Assembly: GCA_022702545.1 (NCBI GenBank)
Contig: JAHRBC010000007.1
Coordinates: forward strand, 1,736,001 to 1,800,000
DNA from: Phycomyces nitens
Taxonomy: Eukaryota > Mucoromycota > Mucoromycetes > Mucorales > Phycomycetaceae
Length of the DNA stretch: 64,000 nt
Direction: 5' to 3'
The notes under the pieces are model-generated. The model saw nothing but the letters and a program-made list of their open reading frames with translations, was not told the origin of the DNA and ran no database searches. Shown here one piece after another: positions 1 through 9,230 of this stretch; the stretch's first letter is position 1, and every line of letters begins with the position of its first letter. The position numbers and the translations under genes were made by a program.

Positions 1-154
1 CTGTCCGTTTTTCTGTCCGTTGCCGTCCGTTTTTCTGTCCGTTCTTATCCCGATTCCTGTCCGTTGATTGTCCCGAGTGAAATCAACTAGCCCTTAACTG
101 TCCGTAAACCTTCTTGACCAGTTTACGCTACACAACCAAACTCAACACGCGTCA
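1..154 (+). repeat. 3' end of an older gypsy LTR (LTR-X), cut by window start
   Basis: The stretch ends in the same CAACACGCGTCA block that ends the Gyp1 LTRs at 1191 and 14102, so it is read as the tail of an older related LTR. It starts with repeats of CTGTCCGTT, which also occur in reverse orientation in the Gyp2 LTR near 59270-59385. Gyp1 inserted directly after this terminal CA. No coding potential is seen. Confidence 0.6.
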
Positions 155-158
155 TGGA

Positions 159-1191
159 TGACACGGGTGTTGTAGGGTTTCCAGCTTCGGCCACTTCTCA
201 CCCATCCACGTGACTTTCCAAGGCCTTCTCTGCCAAAAAAGAGTGACGTAGCCTTCTGATCAACTAGCAACGTCACCTTTTCCCAATCGCAAGTCACTTT
301 GTTTCTCTCATATTCCTCTCTCTTCCGCACTCCTTTGATTTTCCTTATTTGTCACCCTCGCTCTCATTTTAAACCCCTCATCATCATTTCCTTATTTGTC
401 ATTTGTACCCACCTTTTTGTCATCATCTCACCTTTCCCTTCCCCATATCCATGTCTGTGCGCATCAACCACCATCTTCCTTTATCTACATCTCAAGTCAT
501 TTTCCCGCACATCGGCATTTCTTTTATTTCATTGTCCTTCATCGCATTTACCATTTTACACTACATTTCATACTTATTGCACCTTCATATCATTATCTTG
601 TCTTATCGTTCATACTTCCTCCCAACACATCGTTATTATCTCATCTATTTTTCGCACGCTCATTTTCATTTACAAAAATTAATCTAGAAATTCATCATTA
701 AGTAATATTTTACAAATCTATATAAGAGATCAAAATCTTCATCAAATAAACATCATCAGTTACCTCTCTCTTAATTTCCGTCCCTGAACTAGTGAATTGT
801 CTTGTATAGAAATTCCTAGCCATACTTGTGCCAAGATTGATTTTTTCTTTTCATCCATTTCCCTTTTCCGTCAAATTTGTATCCCTCTCGTACTTTGCTG
901 TCAACTTGTCTAATTGTCCTGAGTGAAATTATCAAGTTCCCTTCCTCTATTTTATCTCTTCCTTTTTGTACCGTTTGCTGTCAAGAATATATTCAACTGT
1001 CCCGAGCGAAGTTCTATATTTCTTTCCATATCTTACCTTTCTCTTCTCTTGTCCGTTTCTTGCTGTCTAACTTCGGTTTCTACCCCGTTGTTATCTTTAT
1101 TTATTGCACCATCGTTATTGTCAACGAGTGGTATTTAATTTTCTATATTTTTCTGACTCGTTTTCACTCACAACAAACACAACACGCGTCA
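159..1191 (+). repeat. Gyp1 5' LTR
   Basis: It matches 13070-14102 almost base for base. It contains a likely TATA box (TATATAAG, about 719-726), an AATAAA signal at about 745-750, and repeated motifs of the type TGTCC-GAG-GAA around 920-1010. The open frames inside come from T/C-rich composition; they recur in the other LTR as part of the repeat and match no protein I recognise. Confidence 0.93.
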
Positions 1192-1210
1192 GTGGAGGTC
1201 GTGCCGAGGA
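1192..1210 (+). other. Putative primer-binding site of Gyp1
   Basis: Directly after the 5' LTR comes GTGGAGGTCGTGCCGAGG, the usual location for a tRNA-primed minus-strand start, with TGG as expected opposite a tRNA CCA end. The same sequence with one or two changes follows the Gyp2 LTR on the minus strand (about 59111-59128). I could not assign the tRNA. Confidence 0.55.
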
Positions 1211-1299
1211 TTAATCAAATACAACGTGTTGAGCATCCTCTACCAATTTTTATCTTCATATTTTCCCTTCTTTCTCTTTAAAAATCAATCCTTCTGGCT

Positions 1300-2130
1300 A
1301 TGTCCACTACTCTCAACATCTCCAAGTTCTTGTCCTCTCCTGAGACTTTCTCCGGAACCGGCCTGCCCGATCCTTTGTCATGGATCCAACACTTGGACCG
1401 TACCCGTAAGGCTGTTGGTATGACCGACGAAGAAGCCTTGATCGTTGCTGCCTCTCACTTCAAGGGCAACGCCATTCGTTGGTGGAATATATACGAAGGA
1501 CGTCTTACCACTTGGGAGGATTTTGAGTTCGCCTTTAAAAGGCAGTTTATCTCCCGACACCTGGAGGATTCTTGGTGGCAAGAGCTCGAAACTATCAAAC
1601 AGCTGCCATCCCAGTCCATCGATGATCTCACCCTTCGTCTCCGGGAGTTGTTTTCCTATCTGAGGATCCATAGCGAATCTCAGATGATCCGAGTCTTTCT
1701 TCGTGCGGTCGATGACCGAATCGCCTATCTCTTGGAGCAGCACTCCACTCTGACCGAGTTTGATGCCGTGGTCAACGCTGCTCGCAAGCTGGAGTTGGTC
1801 GAAGAAAAGTACCGTGTCGTGCAACCTGGCCTAAGACACCAGTCTGAGGGACCTCCTTCTGTCTCTCGACGCACTTGGCCAGCCGCACCCCCATCAGACC
1901 AATCCACGTATCCGGAGTCGTTTCACTCCACTCTCACCCAGTTGGCTCAGGGCATTGATGCCATTCGTGCTCGCCTGAACGAAGCTCCCGTCAACGTCGT
2001 TTCCCCAGTCCGGAACTCTGGTCCCAGAAGAATTCCCACTTGTTTTGGTTGTGGCCAGGAGGGTCACATAAGGCCAGATTGTCCTAACAATCAGGGCGAA
2101 CCGTCGGGAAAAGCCAACGGGCGGCAGTAG
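1300..2130 (+). CDS. gag: Gyp1 Gag (capsid and CCHC nucleocapsid)
   Basis: A 276-residue structural protein that would form the virus-like particle packaging the element RNA. Residues about 10-150 resemble the retrotransposon gag capsid domain (PLSWIQHLDR, FKGNAIRWW, FKRQFIS and LPSQSIDDLTLRLREL blocks). A retroviral zinc knuckle C-x2-C-x4-H-x4-C lies near residues 247-262. Start: first ATG after the leader, giving the expected gag N-terminus. The stop at 2128-2130 lies in the loop of a predicted frameshift stem-loop, and pol continues in the -1 frame. The frame is intact. A decayed homologue lies at 58289-59018 on the minus strand. Confidence 0.9.
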   Translation: MSTTLNISKFLSSPETFSGTGLPDPLSWIQHLDRTRKAVGMTDEEALIVAASHFKGNAIRWWNIYEGRLTTWEDFEFAFKRQFISRHLEDSWWQELETIKQLPSQSIDDLTLRLRELFSYLRIHSESQMIRVFLRAVDDRIAYLLEQHSTLTEFDAVVNAARKLELVEEKYRVVQPGLRHQSEGPPSVSRRTWPAAPPSDQSTYPESFHSTLTQLAQGIDAIRARLNEAPVNVVSPVRNSGPRRIPTCFGCGQEGHIRPDCPNNQGEPSGKANGRQ

Positions 2131-2148
2131 AGAGGGACGCTGCCGCCC
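2106..2148 (+). promoter_or_regulatory. Predicted -1 programmed ribosomal frameshift signal (gag-pol)
   Basis: The heptamer GGGAAAA (2106-2112) is read in the gag frame as G GGA AAA, the X-XXY-YYZ pattern. After a 6-base spacer comes a perfect 9-bp stem, GGGCGGCAG (2119-2127) with CTGCCGCCC (2140-2148), closing a 12-base loop that holds the gag stop codon. Slippage by -1 at 2112 enters the frame that is open through pol to 4886. Seen: sequence, frame and spacing. Inferred: that it works in the cell. Confidence 0.75.
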
Positions 2149-4886
2149 CCCAAAATCGAGTTAGTCCCTCTAACCCAGTCAATGTCATCGAGGTCTTCGC
2201 TGCGGAGAAGCGAGCCCCCAAGAAGTTGACACCAGCCAACCCCATTGCCCGCAAGGGGAAAGAGGTGGAAAGGCCCACTCATCAGGGTCCACAAGGTGCG
2301 TACTATCCTGTACCGATGGAGGGTATCAGTGGATACCAACAGCAAGGTGGCCTCCAGCCACAAGGTGCTCCGTTCGTTTTGCCAGGTGTGCAAGTCCAGG
2401 GTGGAATCCCCATCCAAGGTGGATATCCAGGTGGTCCTCAAGTCTCCCAGGCCCATGGTGGTTTCCCAGTTGTTGGTGGTGGTGTGCAGGAGGCACACGG
2501 TGTTGAAGGTGTAGTCCGCGGTGGCGGACAGGAGGTGCAAGGTGTGCACAAGGAGTCAAGGAGGAAGAGAGCTCCCCCACGTCGTCTTCCTGTGGAATTG
2601 AAGAAAAAAGACTTCTGGGAGCGTCTCCAATCCTTGGACTCGGGCCTTTCCATGGCGGATTGGCTATCGTTGGATAAGCGCGCAAAGGATGATGTGCGAG
2701 ATGGTCTACGCTACATCTATGGGCGCAAGGACCCACAGCACAGTTCGGCTATGGTCAATATGGTGAAGCGTAATTCCGAATCCTGGGATTCAGAGTCCGA
2801 GTTTGAAAACTCTTCAAACGAAGATAATGAATCTTGGGAGGAAGAAGAGGCTTCCCTGGGTTCTGAGGAGGCGATTGCCAGTTCTGCTTCCGAGGCCGAG
2901 TATGATAGCGACGACACAGAGTACAGCTATCAGTACAACTACCAGAGGTTTGCCCGTAGCCAGCCGTTGAAAGCCCCGATCATGATAAACGGGCAGGTTA
3001 TCGAAGCAATCTTCGACTCTGGGGCGAGCGTGTCCGTGATAAGCAAGGTGCTGGCCAAGCGACTCAACCTGATGCCCAACGGCGACCAGTTGCCAATCTC
3101 TTCTTTGGACGGTGTCCCCCACAAGCCATGCGACATCACGGTGGATGTTCCTATCAGAGTTGGCGGCAAGCTTCGTCCTGAAGCGATGTGTATCCAAGAC
3201 AGCGATTCCAACCGCAATCTGTGCCTTCTGGGAATGACTTGGTGCCGAGCCTATGGTATTCAGCTGCGACTCCAAGACTCAACGATCATTGTCCCCACCA
3301 AGCGCGGTACCAGCTTCATCGAAGTCCAAGGTCGATCGGACGAGATGAGCGAATGGAGGGGAGAAGCCCCTGGAGTGTTTTCGGTGACGGTTAGACAAGA
3401 AGAAGTCCAGTCTGAAGTGATGCCAGTCTTGGATCAAGATGCCCAGTCGTTGCTCAACTATGACGAGGAGGTCATGACGGTGTCCGATTCGGAGGAGGAT
3501 CTCCCTGAGGAAATCCAGTCGCTGGTCTTGGCGAACCAAGATGCCTTTGTGGAGAACGCCGGTCTTGGTCTTTTGTCTGTCTTGTCCCACGAGATCCCCA
3601 CCACCAGCAGTACTCCCATCCGGTCACGTCCGTACCGTCTGACCTGGGAAGAGGAGGAGGCCCTTAGCAAGGAGATCGAACAGTTGCTTGAGCTTGGGCT
3701 CATAAGGCCTTCCCGTGGTATGTGGACTTCTCCCGTGTTCTTTGTACGAAAGAGAGATGGCTCCTTGCGACTGGTTGTTGACTATCGGCGTCTCAACCAG
3801 ATCACCACCAAGGATGCTTTTCCGCTCCCGTACATCGACGATCTTTTGGACTCTCTTGGTGGTGCTTCCTTCTTTTCTACCTTGGATGCGGCCAGCGGTT
3901 TTTGGCAGGTGCCAGTGGCCGAAGAGTCCATTGAACGAACCGGTTTCGTTACGAAACAAGGAACTTTCGAGTTCACGGTGATGCCCTTTGGTTTGACTTC
4001 CGCCCCATCCACTTTCCAGAGAGCCATGTCTCTCATCCTGGAGCCATTCCTGGGCGACTTTGTCTACGTGTTCATTGATGATATCATCATCTTTTCGAAG
4101 ACGCTGGAGGACCACTGCAAGCACCTCGCCCTGGTATTCAAGGCTTGCAAGGATGCCAATCTCCGGCTTAAGAGAAGCAAGTGCTCTTTTGCCCGGTCCA
4201 GTGTCGAGTATCTCGGACATGTTGTGTCAGGGAAGGGACTTTCCCCCTGTGATCGTAATGTCGAGAAGGTTTTGACCATGGCCCAGCCCGCTTCAACAAG
4301 CGAAGTTCACACGTTTCTGGGGATGGCCGGCTACTACCGTCGTTTTGTCCATGACTATGCCGCCATTGCCCAACCTCTCACCCGTCTTCTCAAGAAAGAC
4401 ACAGTCTTCGACTGGGGTGATGAGCAGGAGTTGGCGTTTGCCACACTCAAGGAGTACCTCACCTCTCCTCCCATTCTTGCCTTCCCGGACCGCACTATGG
4501 TCCAGATCTTGACGACTGATGCGTCAACCCGTGGTCTTGGTGCCGTTCTCTCCCAAGCTTCCGTGGACGACTTGCAAAAGGAGTCCGTGATAGCTTATGG
4601 TTCCCGTGCTCTTCGTGGTCCCGAGAGGAACTATGCGGCCACTCATCTGGAGGCCTTAGCCCTCATCTGGGGGATCACCCGTTTCCGCCATTATTTGGCA
4701 GGGAGACATTTCATTCTGCGAACTGACCACGCCGCCCTGGTCTACATCGTCAACAACAACAAGCCTTCGCCAAAGCTTTCAAGGTGGGCAGCAGCCCTCA
4801 TGGAGTATGACTTCACCATCCAACACACTCCTGGTCGTGATAATCCGGCCGATGCTCTCTCGCGCCTTTTGGCGCCAACTCTTTAA
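2112..4886 (+). CDS. pol: Gyp1 Pol: protease, reverse transcriptase, RNase H
   Basis: The frame is open from the slippery site; the first ATG is at 2226 (886 residues from there). From that ATG: a low-complexity Gly/Gln/Pro linker (about 10-110); an aspartic protease motif FDSGAS near 264; reverse transcriptase about 450-640 with the VDYRRLN block and catalytic F-I-D-D near 616; and RNase H with LTTDAS near 762 and the TDHAALV block further on. It ends in ADALSRLLAPTL. Unusually, it stops after RNase H: the integrase is a separate ORF 548 bases downstream. The frame looks intact. It is probably made as a Gag-Pol fusion by -1 frameshifting rather than from its own ATG. Confidence 0.9.
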   Translation, partial: SQRAAVERDAAAPQNRVSPSNPVNVIEVFAAEKRAPKKLTPANPIARKGKEVERPTHQGPQGAYYPVPMEGISGYQQQGGLQPQGAPFVLPGVQVQGGIPIQGGYPGGPQVSQAHGGFPVVGGGVQEAHGVEGVVRGGGQEVQGVHKESRRKRAPPRRLPVELKKKDFWERLQSLDSGLSMADWLSLDKRAKDDVRDGLRYIYGRKDPQHSSAMVNMVKRNSESWDSESEFENSSNEDNESWEEEEASLGSEEAIASSASEAEYDSDDTEYSYQYNYQRFARSQPLKAPIMINGQVIEAIFDSGASVSVISKVLAKRLNLMPNGDQLPISSLDGVPHKPCDITVDVPIRVGGKLRPEAMCIQDSDSNRNLCLLGMTWCRAYGIQLRLQDSTIIVPTKRGTSFIEVQGRSDEMSEWRGEAPGVFSVTVRQEEVQSEVMPVLDQDAQSLLNYDEEVMTVSDSEEDLPEEIQSLVLANQDAFVENAGLGLLSVLSHEIPTTSSTPIRSRPYRLTWEEEEALSKEIEQLLELGLIRPSRGMWTSPVFFVRKRDGSLRLVVDYRRLNQITTKDAFPLPYIDDLLDSLGGASFFSTLDAASGFWQVPVAEESIERTGFVTKQGTFEFTVMPFGLTSAPSTFQRAMSLILEPFLGDFVYVFIDDIIIFSKTLEDHCKHLALVFKACKDANLRLKRSKCSFARSSVEYLGHVVSGKGLSPCDRNVEKVLTMAQPASTSEVHTFLGMAGYYRRFVHDYAAIAQPLTRLLKKDTVFDWGDEQELAFATLKEYLTSPPILAFPDRTMVQILTTDASTRGLGAVLSQASVDDLQKESVIAYGSRALRGPERNYAATHLEALALIWGITRFRHYLAGRHFILRTDHAALVYIVNNNKPSPKLSRWAAALMEYDFTIQHTPGRDNPADALSRLLAPTL

Positions 4887-5434
4887 AAAAAAAAGAGAAC
4901 ATCGTTCCCCCATCTTATCTTTGGCATCCTTTTCTTTCTGCTTGGCGGCATCTTTTCCTTTTCCTTTTTCCTTTTCCTTTCTTTTTTTCTTACCAACTCT
5001 TTATTTTTCCCCATCTTATTTTTACTCTTATCCTCTATTTTTCTTTCCCTTATTTTTATCTATATCTCCTATCTGTATCCTCAATCAAAAAAGTAATCTA
5101 AAAAAGCAAAAACATTATTAAAATCATTATTTAAAACAAGCAACATCAAAAACAAAAAAAATAATTGTCTATCCTCAAAAAACATTTTACCCTTTCAAAT
5201 CAATACTCTTTATTTTTATTTTATTTTCCTCAAAAACCCCTTTCTGTTCCCATTGCTGTATATTCAACTAGTTTGAATAAGTTTCTTTTGCTGTTTCGTT
5301 GCTGAACAATTCAATCGTTTGAATAAACTCCCTTTGCTGTAAAAATTCGTTTATCGAATAAGTTCCTTGTTGTCCCTATCTTTGAGTCGTCCTTCTACTA
5401 TATACTCAACTCTCCCAATTTTCTGTGCTCCAAA
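4887..5434 (+). other. Non-coding spacer between RNase H and integrase of Gyp1
   Basis: It begins with an A run and CTTTTCC repeats. It then holds three imperfect copies of a unit like TTCAA-GTTTGAATAA followed by CTTTTGCTG (about 5260-5370). No conserved domain is seen. I found no convincing GT donor near 4880 paired with an acceptor near 5430, so I do not call it an intron. It may carry a second promoter or a translation signal for the integrase ORF. Confidence 0.5.
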
Positions 5435-6298
5435 ATGGACTATCCTCTATATCTGTCAATCTATTATTACCTTACTCGCAATGGCGAGTACCCACAAGAC
5501 TCTACCCCTAGCATCAAGCACAAGATCCGAAATCAAGCTAGGCAGTATGACCCACATGGGGGGAAACTATTCAAGAAAAATCCCGTTTCCCCAGTAGCAC
5601 AAGAGCTGTTACACGAGGCCAATGTGGAGGCTGTTATCCGTCAAGTCCATGAGGAGGGACACTATGGTGTCAACAACACCTGGTCCCAACTCCGTCTCCA
5701 GTACACTGGTCCTCGCCTTTTTGAATGGACTCGTCGCGTAGTCCAGAGTTGTCTCACTTGTCAAGTCAGGTCCAAGAAGCCACACAAGCGCACCGAACCA
5801 GCCCATCCAATTGAGACCCCTTCCCATCCATTTTATATGGTAGGCTGCGATGCCGTTGGCCCCATGGAGCCCACAGAGAGTGGTTGCCGCTTCCTCCTGG
5901 TTGCCGTAGACTATCTCACTAGGTGGCCAATTGCCCTTGCTGTCCCTGATATAACCGAAGAAACCACCGCGGACTTCTTGTTCAACCATGTAGTCGTCCC
6001 GCATGGTGTTCCTAGGTTCCTCCTTACTGATCGAGGCAGTAATTTTACCTCTGGGTATGTGCGAGAGTTTCTCAAGAGCCTCAATCTCCGTCATCTGACT
6101 ACTACCGCATACTGTCCACAGACCAATGGCCTCTGTGAGAGACTTAACCAGACACTTACCCAGACTCTTGCCAAGATCGTCCGCGATGCCAATGCCCTCT
6201 CAACTTGGGATCACTATGTCACTTCTGCTCTCCTCGCTCTGCGCACGATGCGCAACAACTCTACTGGCCACACTCCTTCCATGCTCCTCTATGGCTAC
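5435..6298 (+). pseudogene. Gyp1 integrase, 5' part, interrupted by A1
   Basis: This codes for the zinc-binding and catalytic parts of a retroviral-type integrase that would insert element cDNA. The HHCC finger is visible (HEEGHYG, then C-LTC). The DDE core follows: D in GCDAVGP, D in LTDRGSNF, E in NGLCERLNQ. Translation reaches MLLYGY and then meets the A1 terminus; the frame resumes at 12561 after the TAC duplication. Start: first ATG at 5435, not certain because pol normally runs straight into integrase. Apart from the A1 insertion the frame is clean, so disruption is recent. Confidence 0.88.
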
Positions 6299-6781
6299 CA
6301 CTGGAAAAACGGGCTTGATTACCAGTGCGGAAAGATAAGTAAACAATAGTGTAATTACCTGAATTATGATAGACTCTACATATAATTCCGCTTGAGAACA
6401 ACCTGGTCTTAGCTGCTAGCAGTATGTCGTGATAATTGCTAGCATAATTATTGAAAGAGGTGCTGCAGCTGAGGTCCAGTAGCACTTTCGGCGGGTATAT
6501 CTAATTAGGTTATGGGGGGATTAAGCATTTAAATGTGCGGTTCCGTTTTGAAAGAATCTATTTTGAGAGAATAACACTGTAGTATTTTACATCTTTACTA
6601 CACTTTTTTCATCCTCATAGTGTAGTATTTAATCTTCTTTATTCTTTTTGACCAATAATATATCACCCATTATTTGATTTCCCATTTATAATTGATTGGT
6701 AATGTTTTACGTTTTTATTTTTATTAGAAAGAATAGAATGTTTCTAGGTTTAGGGTCTACTATTACGCCTATTCCTATGGC

Positions 6782-7514
6782 CTAGCCGTTTCTACCCGGT
6801 TGCCTGCTGCTATTTGGATGGAATATTTTTCTACATAAAAAATACCTGCAAAAATATGAATATCCAGTGATTTTTTGGGCTGCGGGAGTGTTCTGTAAAA
6901 GATAAAAGAAGTGTTAATGATATGGGGTACAAAGAGAAAATTTTTGTGTGTCAAAAGATACTTACATTGCAAGAGATGGGCAAGAGTGCGCAAAGGGGAC
7001 TTGAATTGTAAGGCTGGATGGGCTGTGTGGCGGGTTTTACTATAAAAAAGAGAATAAAAATTAATATGGGTGAACAGAGTGATGATATATTTAATTTACA
7101 TACCAGGAGCCAAATGGGTTATCAAAGTAGGGGGCATGGTGTGCAAAGGAAGCCCAAGTGAGTCTATAAAACACATAATAATTATTAATAAATAGTCTGA
7201 ATAATATTTTAGATAAGTAAAAAGAGATTTATAAAGAATATTACCTTTATGATTACAATCGCGAATGATGGAGGAGGCCGATGGCGTGAATAGAAAGGGC
7301 AGTCTACAATGGAATAGAGTCAGAGAGGGAACAAGTATGATTGAAAGAAAAAATTTACCTGGTGCCGATGGCATCCTTACATAAGTTGTTTGGCCAATCT
7401 AAGAGAGAAAGTGAAAATAATTTTTATCATGATGATGGTACCAGTGAATGCGGCCAGTGAGTATTTGTCTAGATGGCCATTGTGGAAAGGATGAGTTGGA
7501 ATGGGAGCGCACAT
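6782..7514 (-). CDS. ORF3 of A1: small six-exon gene of unknown function
   Basis: Exons read on the minus strand: 7442-7514, 7359-7398, 7245-7303, 7104-7163, 6966-7039 and 6782-6892. Every joint is GT-AG and all phases agree, giving one frame of 138 residues (417 bases). I do not recognise the product; it is Pro/Ser-rich with several Cys. Support is protein-level resemblance to the same region of element B: TPSAS-II in exon 3, PLC-x3-L-x3-CN at the exon 5/6 boundary, and NT-A then G-YF in exon 6. The ATG lies directly after a splice acceptor, so an upstream exon (about 7567-7720) is probably 5' UTR. It is divergent from the accessory gene, suggesting a shared promoter at about 7730-7950. Confidence 0.55.
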
Positions 7515-7810
7515 CTATGAAAAGAGATTAATTTGTGTGTATAAAGAGGTATAAAAAATGTCTTACCAGAGAAAGGCGCCGATATCAAAAAAGCAAACAA
7601 AAGGAAAAATAAAGGGAACCAAAGAAAAAGGAGAGAGTCTGAAATTTTTTTCACCTTTGAAGCATGCTGCGGAAAGCATGATGGATTGAGCCCAAAAACA
7701 ATATCAAGGCCGATTTGCATCTCAGTGCTTCAAGACAATAGAGGAACATCTTTATAGTCATTCAAAATGCCTATATATAACGGCCTTTTTGATATTCAAC
7801 CTCTCTTACC

Positions 7811-7813
<3 letters not shown>

Positions 7814-7845
<32 letters not shown>
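7814..7845. repeat. (AC)n microsatellite in the ORF3/accessory promoter region
   Basis: About 16 AC units lie roughly 110 bases upstream of the accessory ATG. The copy in A2 (61731-61758) is about two units shorter. It marks divergence between otherwise near-identical copies. Confidence 0.9.
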
Positions 7846-7847
<2 letters not shown>

Positions 7848-7957
7848 ACTTACTCACTCACCCAAACAGTTTTTGTACGTATATTATATTTATTTTTATT
7901 TCAATTGAACAAAAACTAATAATTATAATCGAAATATACTTTATCATATTCTAGAAA

Positions 7958-9102
7958 ATGGTTAACCAAAGAAGAACAATTGCTCCTCGTCCCACTCCTG
8001 CTCCTGACATGGAACAGATTATGGCAAAGCTTTCCGAGATGGAAGGCAAAATGACAAACGTCGAAGTGCAAGTGGGGTCTGTAAAGGCTCAACTCAACGT
8101 TGTTGTGGCTGGTAATGCTTCAGCCATTAGAGCAATTGGTGCATTGGGTAGTGCCCATAACACTGCTCTTGTCAACTCTCCTGCCATTCCTGTTGCACCT
8201 GTTGCTCTTCTACCAGTTGTGCCAACCAAGCAGACAAACAACGATGTCTATGTAAGTAGCAAATTATATAGTATGTTATCAATTCATTATCTCATATACT
8301 GTGTCAGACGGCGATTCGCAAATATATGTGGAAGCCAAAGTTTTCGTCGAGAATAACTGCAGAGATCTTGGCAAACAATAACAAGCCAAGGTGGAATACA
8401 GACGTTCCTTTCAACCAAAGTCCAAACAAGGAGTTAGTTGTTAGGATTCTCAACTACTTGGAGCCCAAGTTTGAGAGCAAGGGAATGAGGAGAAGTGACT
8501 TGCACAAGAATCTTCACACCAACTTCAGGAGCCAAAGTTCCAAAGACAAGAAGTCTTCTTCGGCAAAAGCTGCCGTGAACACTCGTTCAAGAAGGGCAAA
8601 CCGTGCAGGCGAGGTAAGATATACTTTAAATAACTAATAAATATTTAATATCAAAGAAGCAGTATTAACTGAGAATTTTAGAGCCATTCTCGGCGCTTGA
8701 ATGCCTACCTTGACAATGAGGACGCAATCAATGAGATGATGGGCAAAGATTGTGCCAACATGATCATAAGGGAGGCAATGTCCGAGGGTGAATCTGATGT
8801 AGAGACATCTGAAAGTGGCACCAAACGTGTCATCCGTACTGTTCGCCCAGGATGGAGAAGTGATGAGGTAAATAATAATAAGGCAATAACTGGGTTACGT
8901 GTCTGAATTGTTATATAAAATATTAATACTTGTATTTCAGTTTAATAGACTCATCACTATTGTTGACTCTCATGTCCTTGATGGAATGGGTTTGCATTCC
9001 CATCAATTCTTGCCTCGGGTTTTTAAGAGTGTGTCAAACTCAGCGGCCCCAAATGACGTGGTTTCCCGCCTCCCACAGTGGGCTTTTAGAAACGATGTAT
9101 AA
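7958..9102 (+). CDS. Accessory gene of A1, four exons, unknown function
   Basis: Exons 7958-8251, 8308-8613, 8682-8867 and 8941-9102 join in frame to 315 residues. Exon 1 codes for an Ala/Val/Pro-rich N-terminus with a possible coiled coil (MEQIMAKLSEMEGKMTNVEV). Exon 2, 306 bases, has the block NNKPRW-x6-FNQSPNKEL and a basic tail. Exon 3 is acidic (SEGESDVETSES) and ends RPGWRSDE at the intron. Exon 4 ends LPQWAFRNDV. Exon sizes and these motifs recur in B, C and E. It converges on the transposase, with stop codons 128 bases apart. By analogy with plant En/Spm it could be a TnpA-like terminus-binding protein, but no known domain was recognised. Confidence 0.8.
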
Positions 9103-9230
9103 ATAAAGTTGTTGTTTATATTTTCTCACCCACTTCCCCAAGAACGTAATACCGTCAATATATATAAAGTATATTTTTGGTGCCTTAATTTTGGTTATCT
9201 TTAAAAGAAGAAGATATTTTTTATTTTATA

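Noticed and set aside
299..1281. Several hydrophobic open frames in the LTRs (also 13210-14111, 14215-14812)
   Set aside because: They lie in T/C-rich LTR sequence, recur in all three frames, and repeat only because the LTR repeats. No conserved domain.
1378..1824. 148-codon frame antisense to gag
   Set aside because: Shadow of the real gag gene; no independent support.
4887..5434. Spacer between RNase H and integrase as a normal intron
   Set aside because: No convincing donor near the pol end and it is much longer than other introns here.
6830..6850. 15-base intron GTATTTTTTATGTAG in the last exon of ORF3
   Set aside because: Far too short for a spliceosomal intron, and the unspliced frame aligns with B.
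7567..7720. Hydrophobic N-terminal extension to ORF3 of A1 starting MQIGLD
   Set aside because: The splice to the next exon puts it in a different phase and gives a stop; more likely 5' UTR. No match in B.
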